A DNA stretch of 64,000 nucleotides from Isoetes taiwanensis (Eukaryota > Streptophyta > Lycopodiopsida > Isoetales > Isoetaceae), in the NCBI GenBank assembly GCA_021234155.1, contig JAJEKV010000056.1, forward strand, positions 1,659,330 to 1,723,329, given 5' to 3'. Positions 1-10,956 of the stretch are shown in pieces (position 1 is the first letter of the stretch; each line of letters opens with the position of its first letter). Position numbers and translations under genes: made by a program. The notes under the pieces were generated by a model that was not told where the DNA came from, made no database searches, and saw only the letters and a list, made by a program, of their open reading frames with translations.

Positions 1-1
1 A

Positions 2-271
2 AGACTCTCGGTTCCATCCCAAAACCAAACACATCAAAACTCGCTTTCATTATCTAAGCGAAGAAGTCCAAAGCTGGTCGCGATTCGCTGCCTCCTTTGT
101 TCCTCCCAGTCCATGGTTGCTGATATCCTCACTAAACCTCTTCCTAAACCAAAATTTGAACAGCATCGCACTGCTCTTCGTGTCGTCCCCCGGACATCAG
201 TTCAAGCAGGAGACATGCCAATCACAGGTGACCTTCTGCCCTCGGCTCACTCAGACAAGCAGGAGTGTTGA
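2..271 (+). pseudogene. Ty1/copia pol 3' end (RNase H tail), frameshifted
   Basis: This is the last part of a copia polyprotein. Frame 3 reads TKHIKTRFHYLSEEVQ, the RNase H tail, from about base 24. The canonical continuation ADILTKPLPKPKFEQHR is in frame 2 from about base 118, so at least one frameshift lies near 105-115. The frame stops with TGT TGA at 266-271, where the LTR appears to begin, as is common in copia elements. The rest of the element lies left of the window. Family assignment is from motif recognition; decay is seen directly. Confidence 0.85.
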
Positions 272-505
272 CAGGTGTCATCGCAAGCCTAAAGCGGTCA
301 TCGGTCACCTAATTACAGCATGAATTGTTGGCTAAACATGAGGCCTAAATACAACGCCTAGATTTGTGTTCTTCGTTGTTATTTAGAGTCGAAATCTCAG
401 CTCCAAGCGTTCTTTTCTGCTCTTTGTATTCCGTTCTTTCAATCAATGTTATCACTGTTGTGATCTCCATCATCTTGTGATCCCTGAGTTCTTCATAGGG
501 TGGGG
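266..505 (+). mobile_element. Probable copia 3' LTR
   Basis: The sequence directly after the copia stop begins TGTTGACAGG and contains a T/C-rich stretch with CTTTGTATTCCG and runs resembling an LTR end near 480-505. The right edge is a guess because the partner LTR is outside the window. Confidence 0.45.
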
Positions 506-1200
506 CTAATGATAAGGAGATTAAAGAGCCTTCTTAGCGCATAGAAAATCTGCCACAAGTGATCGTTGGCGTCAGCAAAAGCTTCATGCCTTGTCATGTC
601 CCAATAATCCCATGTTCGACAAAGAGTTTGCTATAAGTCCTCAAAGGCCCGTTCTCGGAGAATTTTGACTACTTATAGGGCTCTCCTGCTCTGCGGGTTC
701 CCCTACCCGTGTCGTCATCCCGCTCCGGGTACTCCCCATATCGCTGGGCCGTAGTCTTGTTCGGGAGGCCCGGATCGTCCCCTTCGTATTTGGTTGGTGA
801 TTCTTTCTTCATATTCTTGAGTCCCTCGTGCGCAAGGCGGTAGGAATGAATATACAAAGCGTGACAATTTCTTATACTCTAAGGTCTAAAAGATACAAGG
901 AAGTATCTTGGGAACACCAAAAACAATTTAATTGTATTCAACGATACAATAATCATAAGTCATAAGACAATGGCACATATATTATAGAATGGCTAAGAAA
1001 AATGCCGATTAAAATTTATAACTATAACGTATCACGGGGATGTGTAATAAAAATTTCTAAGAACTAGGTTTCTCCTCTTAAGCCCATAGGCTGAGGAGGT
1101 GGTGGCCGGGCGGTCGATGGCGTAACAAAGTCAACCCCGCTCCACCGAGGGAAGCCCCAAGTCAGCCCGATGTAGGTGGCCTTCACGGAAATCCGTAAGT
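506..1200. other. No gene recognised
   Basis: No open frame with recognisable protein content. GC-rich patches at 680-780 and 1,085-1,160 differ from the AT-rich surroundings and could be further decayed LTR sequence. Confidence 0.5.
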
Positions 1201-1227
1201 TTTAGAAGAGCATGCAACTTCTGATCG

Positions 1228-1306
1228 TGACACTCCCCGAACATATCGACACTTTCGGACGTATACATACGGGGACTTTCCCTCCCATGGCAACCAACTC
1301 ACCACG
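1228..1306 (-). repeat. Stub of the gypsy-E LTR edge (direct copy of 2,933-3,013)
   Basis: TGACACTCCCCGAACATAT through CTCACCACG matches the outer edge of the LTR at 2,933. The preceding CTTCTGATCG resembles the PBS side (CTCTGATACC) next to that LTR. After 1,306 the match stops, so the stub holds about 79 bp of LTR edge. It may be a deletion scar or a second, decayed 5' LTR junction. Confidence 0.6.
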
Positions 1307-1689
1307 GCGGGGTTGGGAGTCGCCCCTTTGCCATGGTATCGTCTTGGCCCCAACAACGGGGCGGGGCGGGGAGGCATCCACCCGCTCCGCCTCCGGTTTG
1401 GAACTTCAGCGTGCTTCCCAAAAGCTCCGGACAACATTCAACTTCTCCTTGTATTGGCTGCGGACTTTCGGACTACGGCTTTTCTCCGGTGTTTAATGGG
1501 CGTCCGTCCGTCGGGTTTGGCCCTGCTCATTCTCTAGACCCCCATTACCTGCTGGTCCTCTTTGTTTCTGTCGGGCCTTCTCCTCTTTTTCCTTTTGGAT
1601 TCTTTTCTGTTCCTCCCGGAACTCCCGGCCCTCACGGAGGTCAGCTTCAACCTCCATGTACGCCGTTCTACAATGCGGTGAAGGAGTTC

Positions 1690-2261
1690 AGCGTGGTATC
1701 GGTCGAATTATTTGGTTCATATCAATCTGGACCGTCGTCAAATAATCCAAGCTGATGTCAGGAATCTGTCCCCATATGAAGCTCTGGGAAGCTTCATGCA
1801 ACTCAAACGGGGGAAGCTCGATGGCCCTGCCATCAATGACAGCGACTCCATCCCCTAAATATCTATACTCGACCCCGAGCTACTGTATCGGCTCATTCCA
1901 GCTCCCCCGGTCATCCTCTCGGCCAAGTTCGGATAATGCGTCACGCCTCTGTTCTTATATCCTCCTCCTCGGTGTGTCCCTCACATTCGGGAGGGTAAAA
2001 TTTAATCAACATCATGACCAGATCAGGTTGCTCGGCCATGGTGTAAGGAAGCTGGCGGAGATTCAACCTAACCAAGAACTGCTCCGACGAGTAGTGATAG
2101 ATTGGATAGGGTATCCTAGCATCGTTAGCAAATCTGTTTACCAACTCATCTAGAAGTATATCAATCAAAGCAGGGTCAGTAGCCATATGTTGTGCGATTA
2201 AGGCATAGATCTGGGCTATGGTGAGGGTAGCGGGGTCCACGGTACTCTTGGTGGTGGCCAT
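1690..2261 (-). pseudogene. Ty3/gypsy-like gag, broken (family E)
   Basis: A leftward frame starts at 2,261 (MATTKSTVDPATLTIAQIYA) and runs 106 codons to a stop at 1,941. A second open piece, with PPFELHEASQSFIWGQIPDI, continues left to about 1,690. It lies about 660 bp downstream, on the minus strand, of a PBS and LTR, which is where gag is expected. No zinc knuckle remains and no pol follows; the element is cut at about 1,230. The gag call rests on position and the hydrophilic helical character, not on a diagnostic motif. Confidence 0.55.
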
Positions 2262-2918
2262 AACTATAGTACTGAGGTCTAGGGCGGCAGGAAGTGAGGC
2301 GCTTGCGGTTAGGACGACGATAGGGGAGGCGCTTGGGGTAGAAAAGGTGGTAGAGAAGAACCAAGGTGGGAGAGCAAGGTCGGGCCCCGGTAGCTATGGC
2401 GGGCGTCAGACCTAGCGGGCGGAGGCGCGGTAAAACTAAAAAGTTAACGGCCGCCTACCCTTTAAAAATTTAAAAGTTTCCTAGTTTTTTTTTTTTTTTT
2501 TAAATTTAATTATACGGCGGAAATATGCGCGAATATACGGTCGGGCGCCGACGGCATTATACGCGTTCCTACCACGTCTGCAAGTCGATGAAAAGCAAGC
2601 GGCGCCCGGGTCGACTTTCGGGGCCCCTCCTTGACTCCTTTCCGCCTGTTGATGACCCTCCTAAGGTTTTTGGGTATGCCCGATCCATTGGAACCACTGT
2701 CGCCTTCATCTGAACTACCTACGAAAAGTTATAGCCCCTCCAAACTTGGGCCCTCCAGTTGCCCTAAACCTCTTAAAACTTGCAATCTACTACATCAACC
2801 TAGCACAAGACCAAACATCAAAGAGCTAAACAATCACACTAGCTTAAGCTCCCACCTAACTACTGAACTAACGAGTTAGGGTTTGGTCAGTGCTATGATT
2901 TCGAGTGACCGAAATCAC
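2262..2918 (-). other. Gypsy-E leader
   Basis: Untranslated stretch between PBS and gag on the minus strand. It includes a run of 16 T at about 2,486-2,501 and GC-rich sequence at 2,525-2,640. No further feature seen. Confidence 0.5.
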
Positions 2919-2931
2919 GGCTCTGATACCA
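2919..2931 (-). promoter_or_regulatory. Primer-binding site (initiator tRNA-Met type)
   Basis: GGCTCTGATACCA on the plus strand is the complement of TGGTATCAGAGCC. It sits one base from the LTR edge at 2,933, fixing the element as leftward. Confidence 0.85.
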
Positions 2932-2932
2932 C

Positions 2933-4520
2933 TGTGACGCTCCCTGAACATATACGACACTCGGACGTATACATACGGGGACTTTCCCCTCCCATGGCAA
3001 CCAACTCACCACGAGCAGGGCCCTCCGTCTAACTTGGGCCATCTATAGAAAGATGCTCGAGTGAAGGACACAGAGGGGTCATTCGGCCCATGCCTTCAAT
3101 GGGGCTCCTATGTCGCGGAAGCGTGAATACAAGGTTAGCACACATCATAATCATATCATAAAATACCACCACGAATCCAAGTGACAACAACAAAGAAGAT
3201 GCATTTAATACTAGGGAAAACACCCAAATCCCTGGTACTACCCCGGCTCAGACTCCTGTGAGGATCGACTGACGGTTAGGTCTCAAGAGATCAGCAGACC
3301 GAATCTTGACATGGCGTTGGCTGGCATAGAACATCGGCTAGGGTTGTCCACTCCATCCGCCCCTCCTGTGCACACTTTGCGGATGAGTCCAATCATGCTA
3401 TGGCGTCACTATAGCCTTCCGGAGACGCAGACTCAAGGTATCACCCTTCGAGCCTACTCCAGGGTTCATGAAGCCCCGTCCGATGAGGCAGGTCAGGGAA
3501 GTGTCCCCTTCTAGGATCACAGTGGTTCCATGGGTGAGCTAGAGAATACGTGCCGCATCAGCGACCCCCGCATCCGTACCCGACTTACTCACCCTAAATC
3601 TACTCAAAGCACAGGGTGCCCCATACGGGTCCCACCTCTGCACCCAGGGAGTGTCAGACCCATATCCGGCCCTCTACGTGACCGGCTATCAGGCCTAGCC
3701 CACTGTAGGAGTCTCAGGAGCCTTTTATGTTCGTGCAAGACCCCACCCCCACTTCACCACTGCGTCCCTTATCTGGTGCTAAGCAATTCCATAGCATCCA
3801 CGACTCGGTGATCTCTTGTGCACAGGCCGCATTAATTGGGAATTAAGGGAGCTACTAGGAGCATACTAAAGCATATGGCACAGAGGTCTCTACCCCCCTC
3901 TAATCCCTGCTTTATGGAAGTTTAACAGAGCTACTTTCATATATACATCCATCCATCCATCATAATGTAATCCATAATTGAAATGTAATCTTAAATACCA
4001 AAGAAGGGTTAATCCTAAGTAAGAACAACCAGAGAAGACTCAAAGAACTTAACTGAAGCTCTATCCTTACAGATATCACTAGATTATCTACTAACCCAAG
4101 TTTCGACTTGATCCATTGTCATGAGGCGCCTCCATCTCTCAGAATCTGGGTGTTCAGCAACCACGGGGTGATCAGCAACAGTTCCAGGTACTTGGGCGCT
4201 CAGCTGCTCCTTCCTCTGGGTCGGTTTTGGGTGAGATGGGGGTAGTGATCCACCTTGATGGCCCCAATTAGCATTCCCCATGCTGGCCAATCGAGTTTGG
4301 CCAGGTGGCGCCTTCCCAAACCATTAATTAACTTAATTAATCCACTTAGATATTAATTCCTTAATTATGGATTATTATCCTTAATAATTAAATTAGCATA
4401 GCTAATTTAATCCCTTTTAGGTCAACCCCCTAGGTTACAATACCCCACGGTGGCGTACCTTTACTGGGTGACGTATCAGTATATTTATACGTATACCGTA
4501 TAAATACTTGGAACGTCACA
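2933..4520 (-). mobile_element. 5' LTR of gypsy-E (1,588 bp)
   Basis: The LTR is bounded by TGTGACGCTCC at 2,933 and GGAACGTCACA at 4,510-4,520, a matched TGTGACG/CGTCACA inverted edge. Two more copies of the family occur in the window (37,905-38,275 and 55,070-56,359). It is GC-richer than its flanks. Short CATC microsatellite near 3,948-3,960. The 3' LTR of this copy is absent apart from the stub at 1,228. Confidence 0.8.
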
Positions 4521-4559
4521 TTTCTTGCCTCTTCAAAGAGGAGCCCTTGACAGACACAT

Positions 4560-5253
4560 CGTCTACTTCCATAAGGTGGTCAGCATGGACGATATTCGTC
4601 TCCCTCACCTCGCTTACACTATGGCAATGGGGCCTCAACGCCTAAAAGCCTGCTGACGGGAAAAGATAGCTCAGTGGCTGGCCAGATGGAATGTGCAGGA
4701 GCACAGGTGCGTCCAAGTGCAAACGGAGGCAGACCGATGCAGTCTCAGACAGTACCTTGACGCATGCTTCCTCAGTAAGCTATGGAATGCCAGCACCCTT
4801 GAACAGGTCAAGACGGCACATTATCAATGCCACATAAATCCCAGGTTGGAGTGGGGCTCGCAATGCTACCTGTGCACTCATCTACCCATGAAAAAACGCA
4901 AATCTATTGCCTCTATCGGCACAGGTGCACACCATCTCCGGATTGAGACAGGAAGATTGGTTGGGGAGCTGCGTCAGGAGAGGCTTTGTCAACGCTGCCA
5001 GGTTGGAGCTGTGGATGACGAATGCCACACCCTTCAGAGTTGCCCGACATATGATGACATTCGGGCACGCTACGCTGAGCTGGTCCATCCTGGCCAGCCC
5101 CGAGATGACGAGCACGAGCTCGGTACAGAGGTTGGGCTCATACATTCAAGAGATCATGGATCGCCGAGATCAGCTTGGCCCTCAGGCACTTACCTGATGC
5201 ATGTACATATTTCTGTCTATATTTGTACTTGTTTTTGTATCTGTACAATTTGA
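4560..5253 (+). pseudogene. Non-L1 LINE ORF2 C-terminus, 5'-truncated
   Basis: The frame is open from 4,657 to a stop at 5,251-5,253. It contains HHLRIETGRLVGELRQERLC then C-x2-C and DECHTLQSCPTYDDIRARY, the cysteine/histidine-rich region found after the reverse transcriptase in several non-LTR clades. The reverse transcriptase itself is missing, so the copy is 5'-truncated; a stop at 4,654 breaks the upstream frame. It abuts the LTR at 4,520, which may have truncated it. The motif order differs from the plant L1 fragment at 39,852 in this window. Confidence 0.75.
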
Positions 5254-5393
5254 CAGCAAGCCTATTCCTGTCACGGTTTTTCCCCCAAATAACCCTTTAG
5301 GGCAGGGAGGGGGTTTTTTAACCTGGGTAGTAATACGCTTGCTGCGCCTCTTGTTGGGTCCCATAGGCCAATTGATCTCCGTGGACAATAAAA

Positions 5394-5431
5394 ATTCTAT
5401 TCTATTCTGTTCTATTTTATTCTATTCTATT
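5394..5431 (+). repeat. LINE 3' microsatellite tail (TTCTA)n
   Basis: After AATAAAAA the sequence is a run of TTCTA/TTCTG units ending at 5,431. A short-repeat tail instead of poly(A) is typical of non-L1 LINE clades. Confidence 0.7.
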
Positions 5432-5841
5432 AAATGGAGTAAGAGGAGCTTAAAATTTTTGATATGGCAATGTTATTGTTCCTGCATAAATCATGCTAGT
5501 ATTATATTATTTCACCAGAAAAGCCTTTAATTCAGGTCTGCAATACAAGTTTGCCGACATGCAAGAAAGTATTAGCACAATAGCATGGCATTGGCATTTG
5601 AATATCCTCTAAAAGGAGGCTACTGTTAGAATCTTTCCATTCTGTCTTTGGTCAGAGAAGGGAAGGTTATCAACAATCACAATTCGCCAAATGCCAACAA
5701 TCCTGTACCCAACTTCAAAGCTTTTGGTATAAATCATGTTTCATCTCAAAACACTACAAAACAAACTTGTATAAGAAAATCAAAGTCATAGGCATGCATA
5801 AAAGCTAATAAAAGGTGTTCATTCATACAATCAAAGGTCAC
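5432..5841. other. No gene recognised; possible intron
   Basis: AT-rich, no supported feature. May be intron of the minus-strand gene piece that follows. Confidence 0.4.
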
Positions 5842-6030
5842 CTTTGAATGAGATGAATTGTTCCATCCAATAGGTTGATATAGATCATCTCCACCTCCAA
5901 AGGTGCGTGTAATTACAATAGCTTTGTACTTGTTCATGTCATCTTTATCTCCTGGCTCGATATCGAAGCTGCCATGTTGAGAGTAGAAATCATTATGCAC
6001 ATGCATGCCATCATCAATCTTCCCAGTACA
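5842..6030 (-). CDS. Exon-like piece of an unidentified gene
   Basis: Leftward open frame with DGMHVHNDFYSQHGSFDIEP and KYKAIVITRTFGGGDDLYQP, ending SSHSK at a plausible splice donor (AAAG/GTGACC, about 5,842-5,839). Composition is protein-like and does not match the transposons here. Related coding-like pieces lie at 17,275-17,400 and 17,717-17,833, on the far side of element B. No family recognised. The upstream exon border is not resolved. Confidence 0.4.
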
Positions 6031-6137
6031 ACTATTATTATTTTGTGAGGGCTTTGAGAATGCACAGTGACATTATAGTTCATTCTAATACAAAAAGGTC
6101 CATGCTAGTATACTTTAAAACTGCCATCTCTTTCAGC

Positions 6138-6177
6138 CATTCCTAGGATGGGTCCTATGAAACAACTAGTTGGCCGA
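6138..6177. repeat. 40-bp exact repeat at the left end of element B
   Basis: Identical over 40 bp to 7,220-7,259. It contains the conserved end motif (GGGTCCTATGAAACAACTAG on plus) plus the 12-nt outer hairpin arm CATTCCTAGGAT. Confidence 0.9.
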
Positions 6178-6528
6178 AGTGAAGTGGTGTTCTCATTGAG
6201 CTTTTGTAAAACATTGAGTACAAATGGATCCCTTACTAGGGGTAGATAAATTTGGAAATATGAATTTTAAATGCTCCGAAACTAGACAATCATCGAGAGC
6301 ATGATGATACTGAAGAATACAACATAAAAGATGGTTTTATCCGCCACTTGGTCGAAGCAAAGGTGAGAAGACCTGGTGACTGCTTCTCATCGGGAAGAAA
6401 ACCCAAGCAAACCGTAGAAGCACGACCCCACATACTCTAGCAACCACAAGACCTGAAAAAATCCTGCAGAGTCAAGGCTGAAAGAAAAATAACCCGTCAA
6501 TGAGTTAGATGCCATAGGCAAGAAGACT

Positions 6529-6860
6529 CGGAGGCTCCAGGGCCACGCCGAGAAAGAAACAACAGCCGACCAATCGGGAACCGTCCGCGGAAAATGACCC
6601 TCGCAGGAAAAACAACCGATTAGTGCTGCCTCGGAGGCTACGTTGCCACGCCGAGAGAAAATGAAAAAGAGTTAAGCAACAACAGGAACCGTCTGCGGAA
6701 TGATCATCGCAGGAAAACCATCCGATTAGTGCTGCCTTGGAGGCTATATTGCCACTCCAAGAGGAAATGAACAAGAAATCACATCTCAAAGGCCATAACC
6801 ATGTCGAGAAAGAACAAATGATAAGAAAGTCTCGGAGGCTACAGTGCCACACCGAGAAAC
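6529..6860 (-). repeat. CTCGGCG subterminal hairpin repeats of element B
   Basis: Four degenerate copies of a 25-bp hairpin (plus strand CGGAGGCTACGTTGCCACG then CCGAG) at about 6,529, 6,631, 6,737 and 6,834. Each has complementary CTCGG/CCGAG-type edges. Related hairpins occur in the same relative position of element A (53,263 and 53,491). Confidence 0.7.
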
Positions 6861-7065
6861 ATGAAAAAATAAGAACATCTGCACTTCCAAAAAAGATGGA
6901 AGATATCAGGGGCTACAAAGTGACTCGAGAAGTAAAGAAGATCATACATACATAGACTAAAAGAAAAGGAGCAACCTTAACAAAGGAACGAAATACGAAA
7001 ACGAGAAGTCGGGTGAAGAAATGAATAACAAGCTCAAAAAATGTCAGAGGGAGAGGGGGGGCGGG

Positions 7066-7219
7066 AAACTTGTGGAGCAAAAAATGAGCAGAATAGAAGG
7101 AAGCTCAAGAGAACGCCGATGGCAGGAAATGAGGAAGGAGGCGGTATAAATAGGAGAGCAAGGTAGGGCGTCCCCATCCAAGGAATGTCGATTCTATTGC
7201 TATTGCAATAGAATCGTGG
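7066..7219 (-). repeat. Inner hairpin-led repeat of element B
   Basis: On plus, CGATTCTATTGC (7,189-7,200) pairs with GCAATAGAATCG (7,205-7,216), a perfect 12-bp stem with a 4-nt loop. The stem extends outward: CCATCCAAGGAATG (7,174-7,187) pairs with CATTCCTAGGATGG (7,220-7,233) at 13 of 14 positions. The same 154 bp recur at 17,109-17,262. Confidence 0.85.
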
Positions 7220-7259
7220 CATTCCTAGGATGGGTCCTATGAAACAACTAGTTGGCCGA

Positions 7260-10200
7260 TAGAAGAGGAATCAACCTCAAAAAGAATAGATCAAACCAAG
7301 ACGACAAGGGATGACTGTCCAAAAACGAAACGCGTGAAGAAAATTGGCAGAAGAGACGATTGAAAAAAATCAGGCAAAGGAGGCAAACAAAGAAACTGTG
7401 AAGCAGGGCTGATAGAATAACTGGGATACTCAACGCAGGAGGCACAAAGCATGATATATGGATGCCAACAGAGAAAGAGAAGTAAGACGAACCAAGAGGA
7501 GACATAGTAAAGGTAGAAATATGTAGTCCAGAGGACTAGCGTAATACAATGGTGCAAGCCCAAAGATAAAAGAAGCAAAAAGGGGTAAGTATGCACAAAC
7601 ATAATAGACTGGGAACAAAAGGAGTCGATGGAATGAATGAAGTAAGGCAAACAAGTGGAAAAAAGAGGCCAATTAAAGTAACGGCAAAAAAGGCACTACA
7701 CAAAGGAGATAATGGGGTCAAAGAGGATATTGGACAAGGGAAGAGATCGAACAATGACATCTTCAGTCAAAGCCAGGACTGGGGGGAGAAAATGGACAAC
7801 TGCGAAAAGAACAAGAAGGAGACGACATCGATGAAAAAGACAAAATAGATCGAAAGAAATGGAAATCAACAAACTTGACAATAACAAGGCACACCTAAGA
7901 CAACGACATTATGCGATGAGAAATTCCAAGACAGAAAGCGACGACATCATAAACACGATGCTAAAGGCAAAACAAGAGAAATAATGAGCGGACATGAAAT
8001 GAGGCAAAGGTAAATGGTCAAAAAGACGAAATGAGACAGAAGGAGTGAGTAAACTATGATCAATGGAGTCCAAATAGAACAAAGCGAAGCTAAAGAACAA
8101 ACATAACTACACGGGCGTGAGGCGAGAAAAATATGAAGGAAATACGGACTCAAATACTTGAGAGAAAAAAAGAGTAAGAGAAAGAAATAACAAATGTGAC
8201 TGAAACTGAGGAGAAAATGAGTCAAGAAAGGGCCCAGTGGAATAAAATTGAACCAACGCGAGAACGTGGACTAAAATTGAATGCGAGACCATTAATACCA
8301 AACTAATAGGATAAGAGGTATGCATGTGGAGCGGGATCCATGGAATAAACAGGTCATGGAGAACAAAGACCTATGGCGCATAAATGAAGTAGAGCAAATT
8401 GGAAAAAGGAACAAGCAACAAATGGGATAATATGGTCTAAGGTTTTACGCAACATCAAAAACGACAAAGCCCATGGGGAAACAAAGGGAGACCTGATGAA
8501 ACAACGCGTGCACAAGGCATAACAAATGGGACGTAACCAAATAGTTACAAACAAATGGAGCATGTAGGAAACAATGGAAAACCTGGTCCTCGTGGAAAAC
8601 ATATAACCGTAAAGAGGTACAATGACCACGATTGGAACAATGAAAGAATGCGAACCAAAACATTAAAAGCGGAACAACCTAAGGTAATGTACTATATAAC
8701 AACCCTAGAAAAAGTAAACCCGGTAGAACCACATGTGAAAGTACAAGGGCATGGAATATGAGTCGACATGTAAAAATATATGCAATGCAAAGTGTTAGTC
8801 CAACATAAGGCCAAATACAAAAAAAAAAAAAAAAAACAACTCCAAACCTCAAACCAACCATATAAAGCATCTACAACTACAAAGAGATGAGTCGACATGT
8901 AAGATATGCGAGTGTTAGCCCAAGGTAACGCTAAGTACAAAACAAAACAACTCGGGTCCCAACAAACAACTATAAAAGCATCCACAACTCCAAAATGGGG
9001 TCCACGAATGAAATGTGATTCAATCAAACAACGAGAGCATACTACCCAAGAAGAAACAAAATAGGCCAAAGTTAACAAGTTTGCAATGAATGAAAAGGAT
9101 AGAAACCGACGGAGAGAATGGAACGATAGAAGAGCAAAGTAATTAACTAGACATCCAACTATGGACATATTATCATACCAGAAACGAGAACTCATCCCCG
9201 CCAAACATACATACGTAAAGAGCAAATATCAAAACCGAATCAACGAAAGTAAAAGAAACGAAACAAGTGAAGATCTAAGGTGCAAAGGATGCTAGCATAG
9301 AGAATGCAAAGATCGAATTGCATAGAATCGAGAAGCAATAAGCGAGGCAACAAACCTGAAGTTTACGAAATGCTCAAATGGTGCTCTTACTAAAAAATGG
9401 AACTTTTAGAGCAAAAATGCTCATATGCAAAGAGCGACTGGGAGAGAATGCAAAGATCAACGAGCAACTAGGTACATAGAGAAAAGAACCAGGGCGATTC
9501 AAGAGGTTAAAGAATAAATGAAGGGAACATAACTCAAAAGGAGCTTGATGAAATTAGGAGCAAAAGGGAGATAAAAAGAATGAACCAAAAATGAACCCTC
9601 CTTTCAGGCACACAAGTTGAACCGGAATGAATGGCAATGTGAATATAGGAACGGAGAACATGGACAACGAATATAAGGCTGCAAGCAAAAGTCTTATAGG
9701 CCCTTAAGGCAGCCATGAAAAAACTAAGAAAAGAGTGTACAAAGGCCCTCAAAGACATCCATGAGAAAGAACTGAGGAATATGGGAATGGATCATGCGCC
9801 TCTCTAGAAAATACATACCAACAGCACCATAAATAGAAAAAATGATGTGCACAATCATAGAACAAATGAGCTAAAAGAACTAGAAAACAATCAAAGAAAA
9901 CTACCGATCATGAGCCCGTCTAATCTAAGCAATCAAATGAACCCCAAATGAGTAAAATGACAAAGCACATAAAGCCTATGAAGATAAGCGTAAGCCCTGA
10001 GGAGATTACAAGGACCCCCCTTCAACGTCAGCGACTAGCACTAAAAGCGAAAACATGGGCATGAGCCTGAAATCTATAACCACCAAATAATATTGAAACT
10101 CAAAAAACAGAAAGAACGAGAATCACAAAGTAAAAACTAGACAAAGTGAGCACAAGGACAACATTGAAGAACAAAACAAGCATGGAGTAAGGGACATACC

Positions 10201-10885
10201 AACCCTAGCCATAGTTACACAAGCACATATGGTATTCGAATATGATCCAACAAGTCAAAGGAGAATAGAGATAGTCACAGGCGAAAATGAAAATGTCAAA
10301 AAGAAGAAATAAGACCCATGGGACCAAAACCATGGCTAAGATACACATTCAAAGGAAGGAGAGATCGAGTGCAACTAACTCATACGTGAAGCGTGCAACA
10401 TATAACCAAGAGAGACCAACAAAAGCGACCCCAATGAGCAAACGAATGGTTCCAAACATTGGTGCAAACCGAACAAACAAGGGCAAAGTGGACTGAACAC
10501 ACGCACAATGATCCCTATTCACCGGAGAGGGTGCAACCTTGATAAATGTACGCAGCAAAAAAGTATGTTCAAGTCTGCATGATAGGGAGTACCACGCCCG
10601 AGAGACATCAAACTGGTGTTCGAAGGGAGACACGGACCTCGATTATGAGCGACTCACATCGTTACAAAGAAAAACCATGCAACTTGAGTTAGAAGGAACC
10701 ATAAGCGATAAAGTTTCATTCAATCCGTACGACATCAAATGTGAAATACAATACCCCATGAGCACAACAGGATGAAATGCCTATGCATAATATGCCAATG
10801 CAATGTCAATTGTACACATGCTACAAAAAAACATTATTGCTAGGAGGACAACAAATGCCTGTAAGAAGCATATATGCGTAAAATA
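7260..10885 (-). other. Element B interior, A/G-rich on plus, no gene
   Basis: About 3.6 kb with strong purine bias on plus and only hydrophobic chance frames on minus. Contains a tandem duplication (8,760-8,995) and a run of about 18 A near 8,820-8,837. Confidence 0.65.
8760..8995. repeat. Tandem duplication, about 125 bp unit
   Basis: GAGTCGACATGTAA is followed by AGTGTTAG, CTACAAAA-type runs and CATCTACAACT at 8,760, and the same order recurs from 8,887. Confidence 0.7.
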
Positions 10886-10956
10886 TCGATTCAAGGGAAT
10901 AAGAAAAATATAGTCTATCAACATCAAAAGAACCGAACAAGGAGAACCACTAAAAC
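10884..10956. repeat. Left half of a split 169-bp repeat
   Basis: TATCGATTCAAGGGAATAAG through ACCACTAAAAC matches 15,628-15,697. It ends exactly where the LTR composite starts, so the insertion split one repeat copy. Confidence 0.85.

Noticed and set aside
1212-1755. Overlapping rightward frames of 74-140 codons
   Set aside because: Opposite strand of a leftward gypsy region, GC-rich, no domain.
3311-3811. Rightward frames in the LTR-E
   Set aside because: Inside an LTR; the other copies do not keep them open.
7248-9225. Many hydrophobic leftward frames, including one of 177 codons
   Set aside because: Low-complexity Phe/Leu/Ser/Cys translations of pyrimidine-rich DNA; no conserved pattern, several frames equally open.
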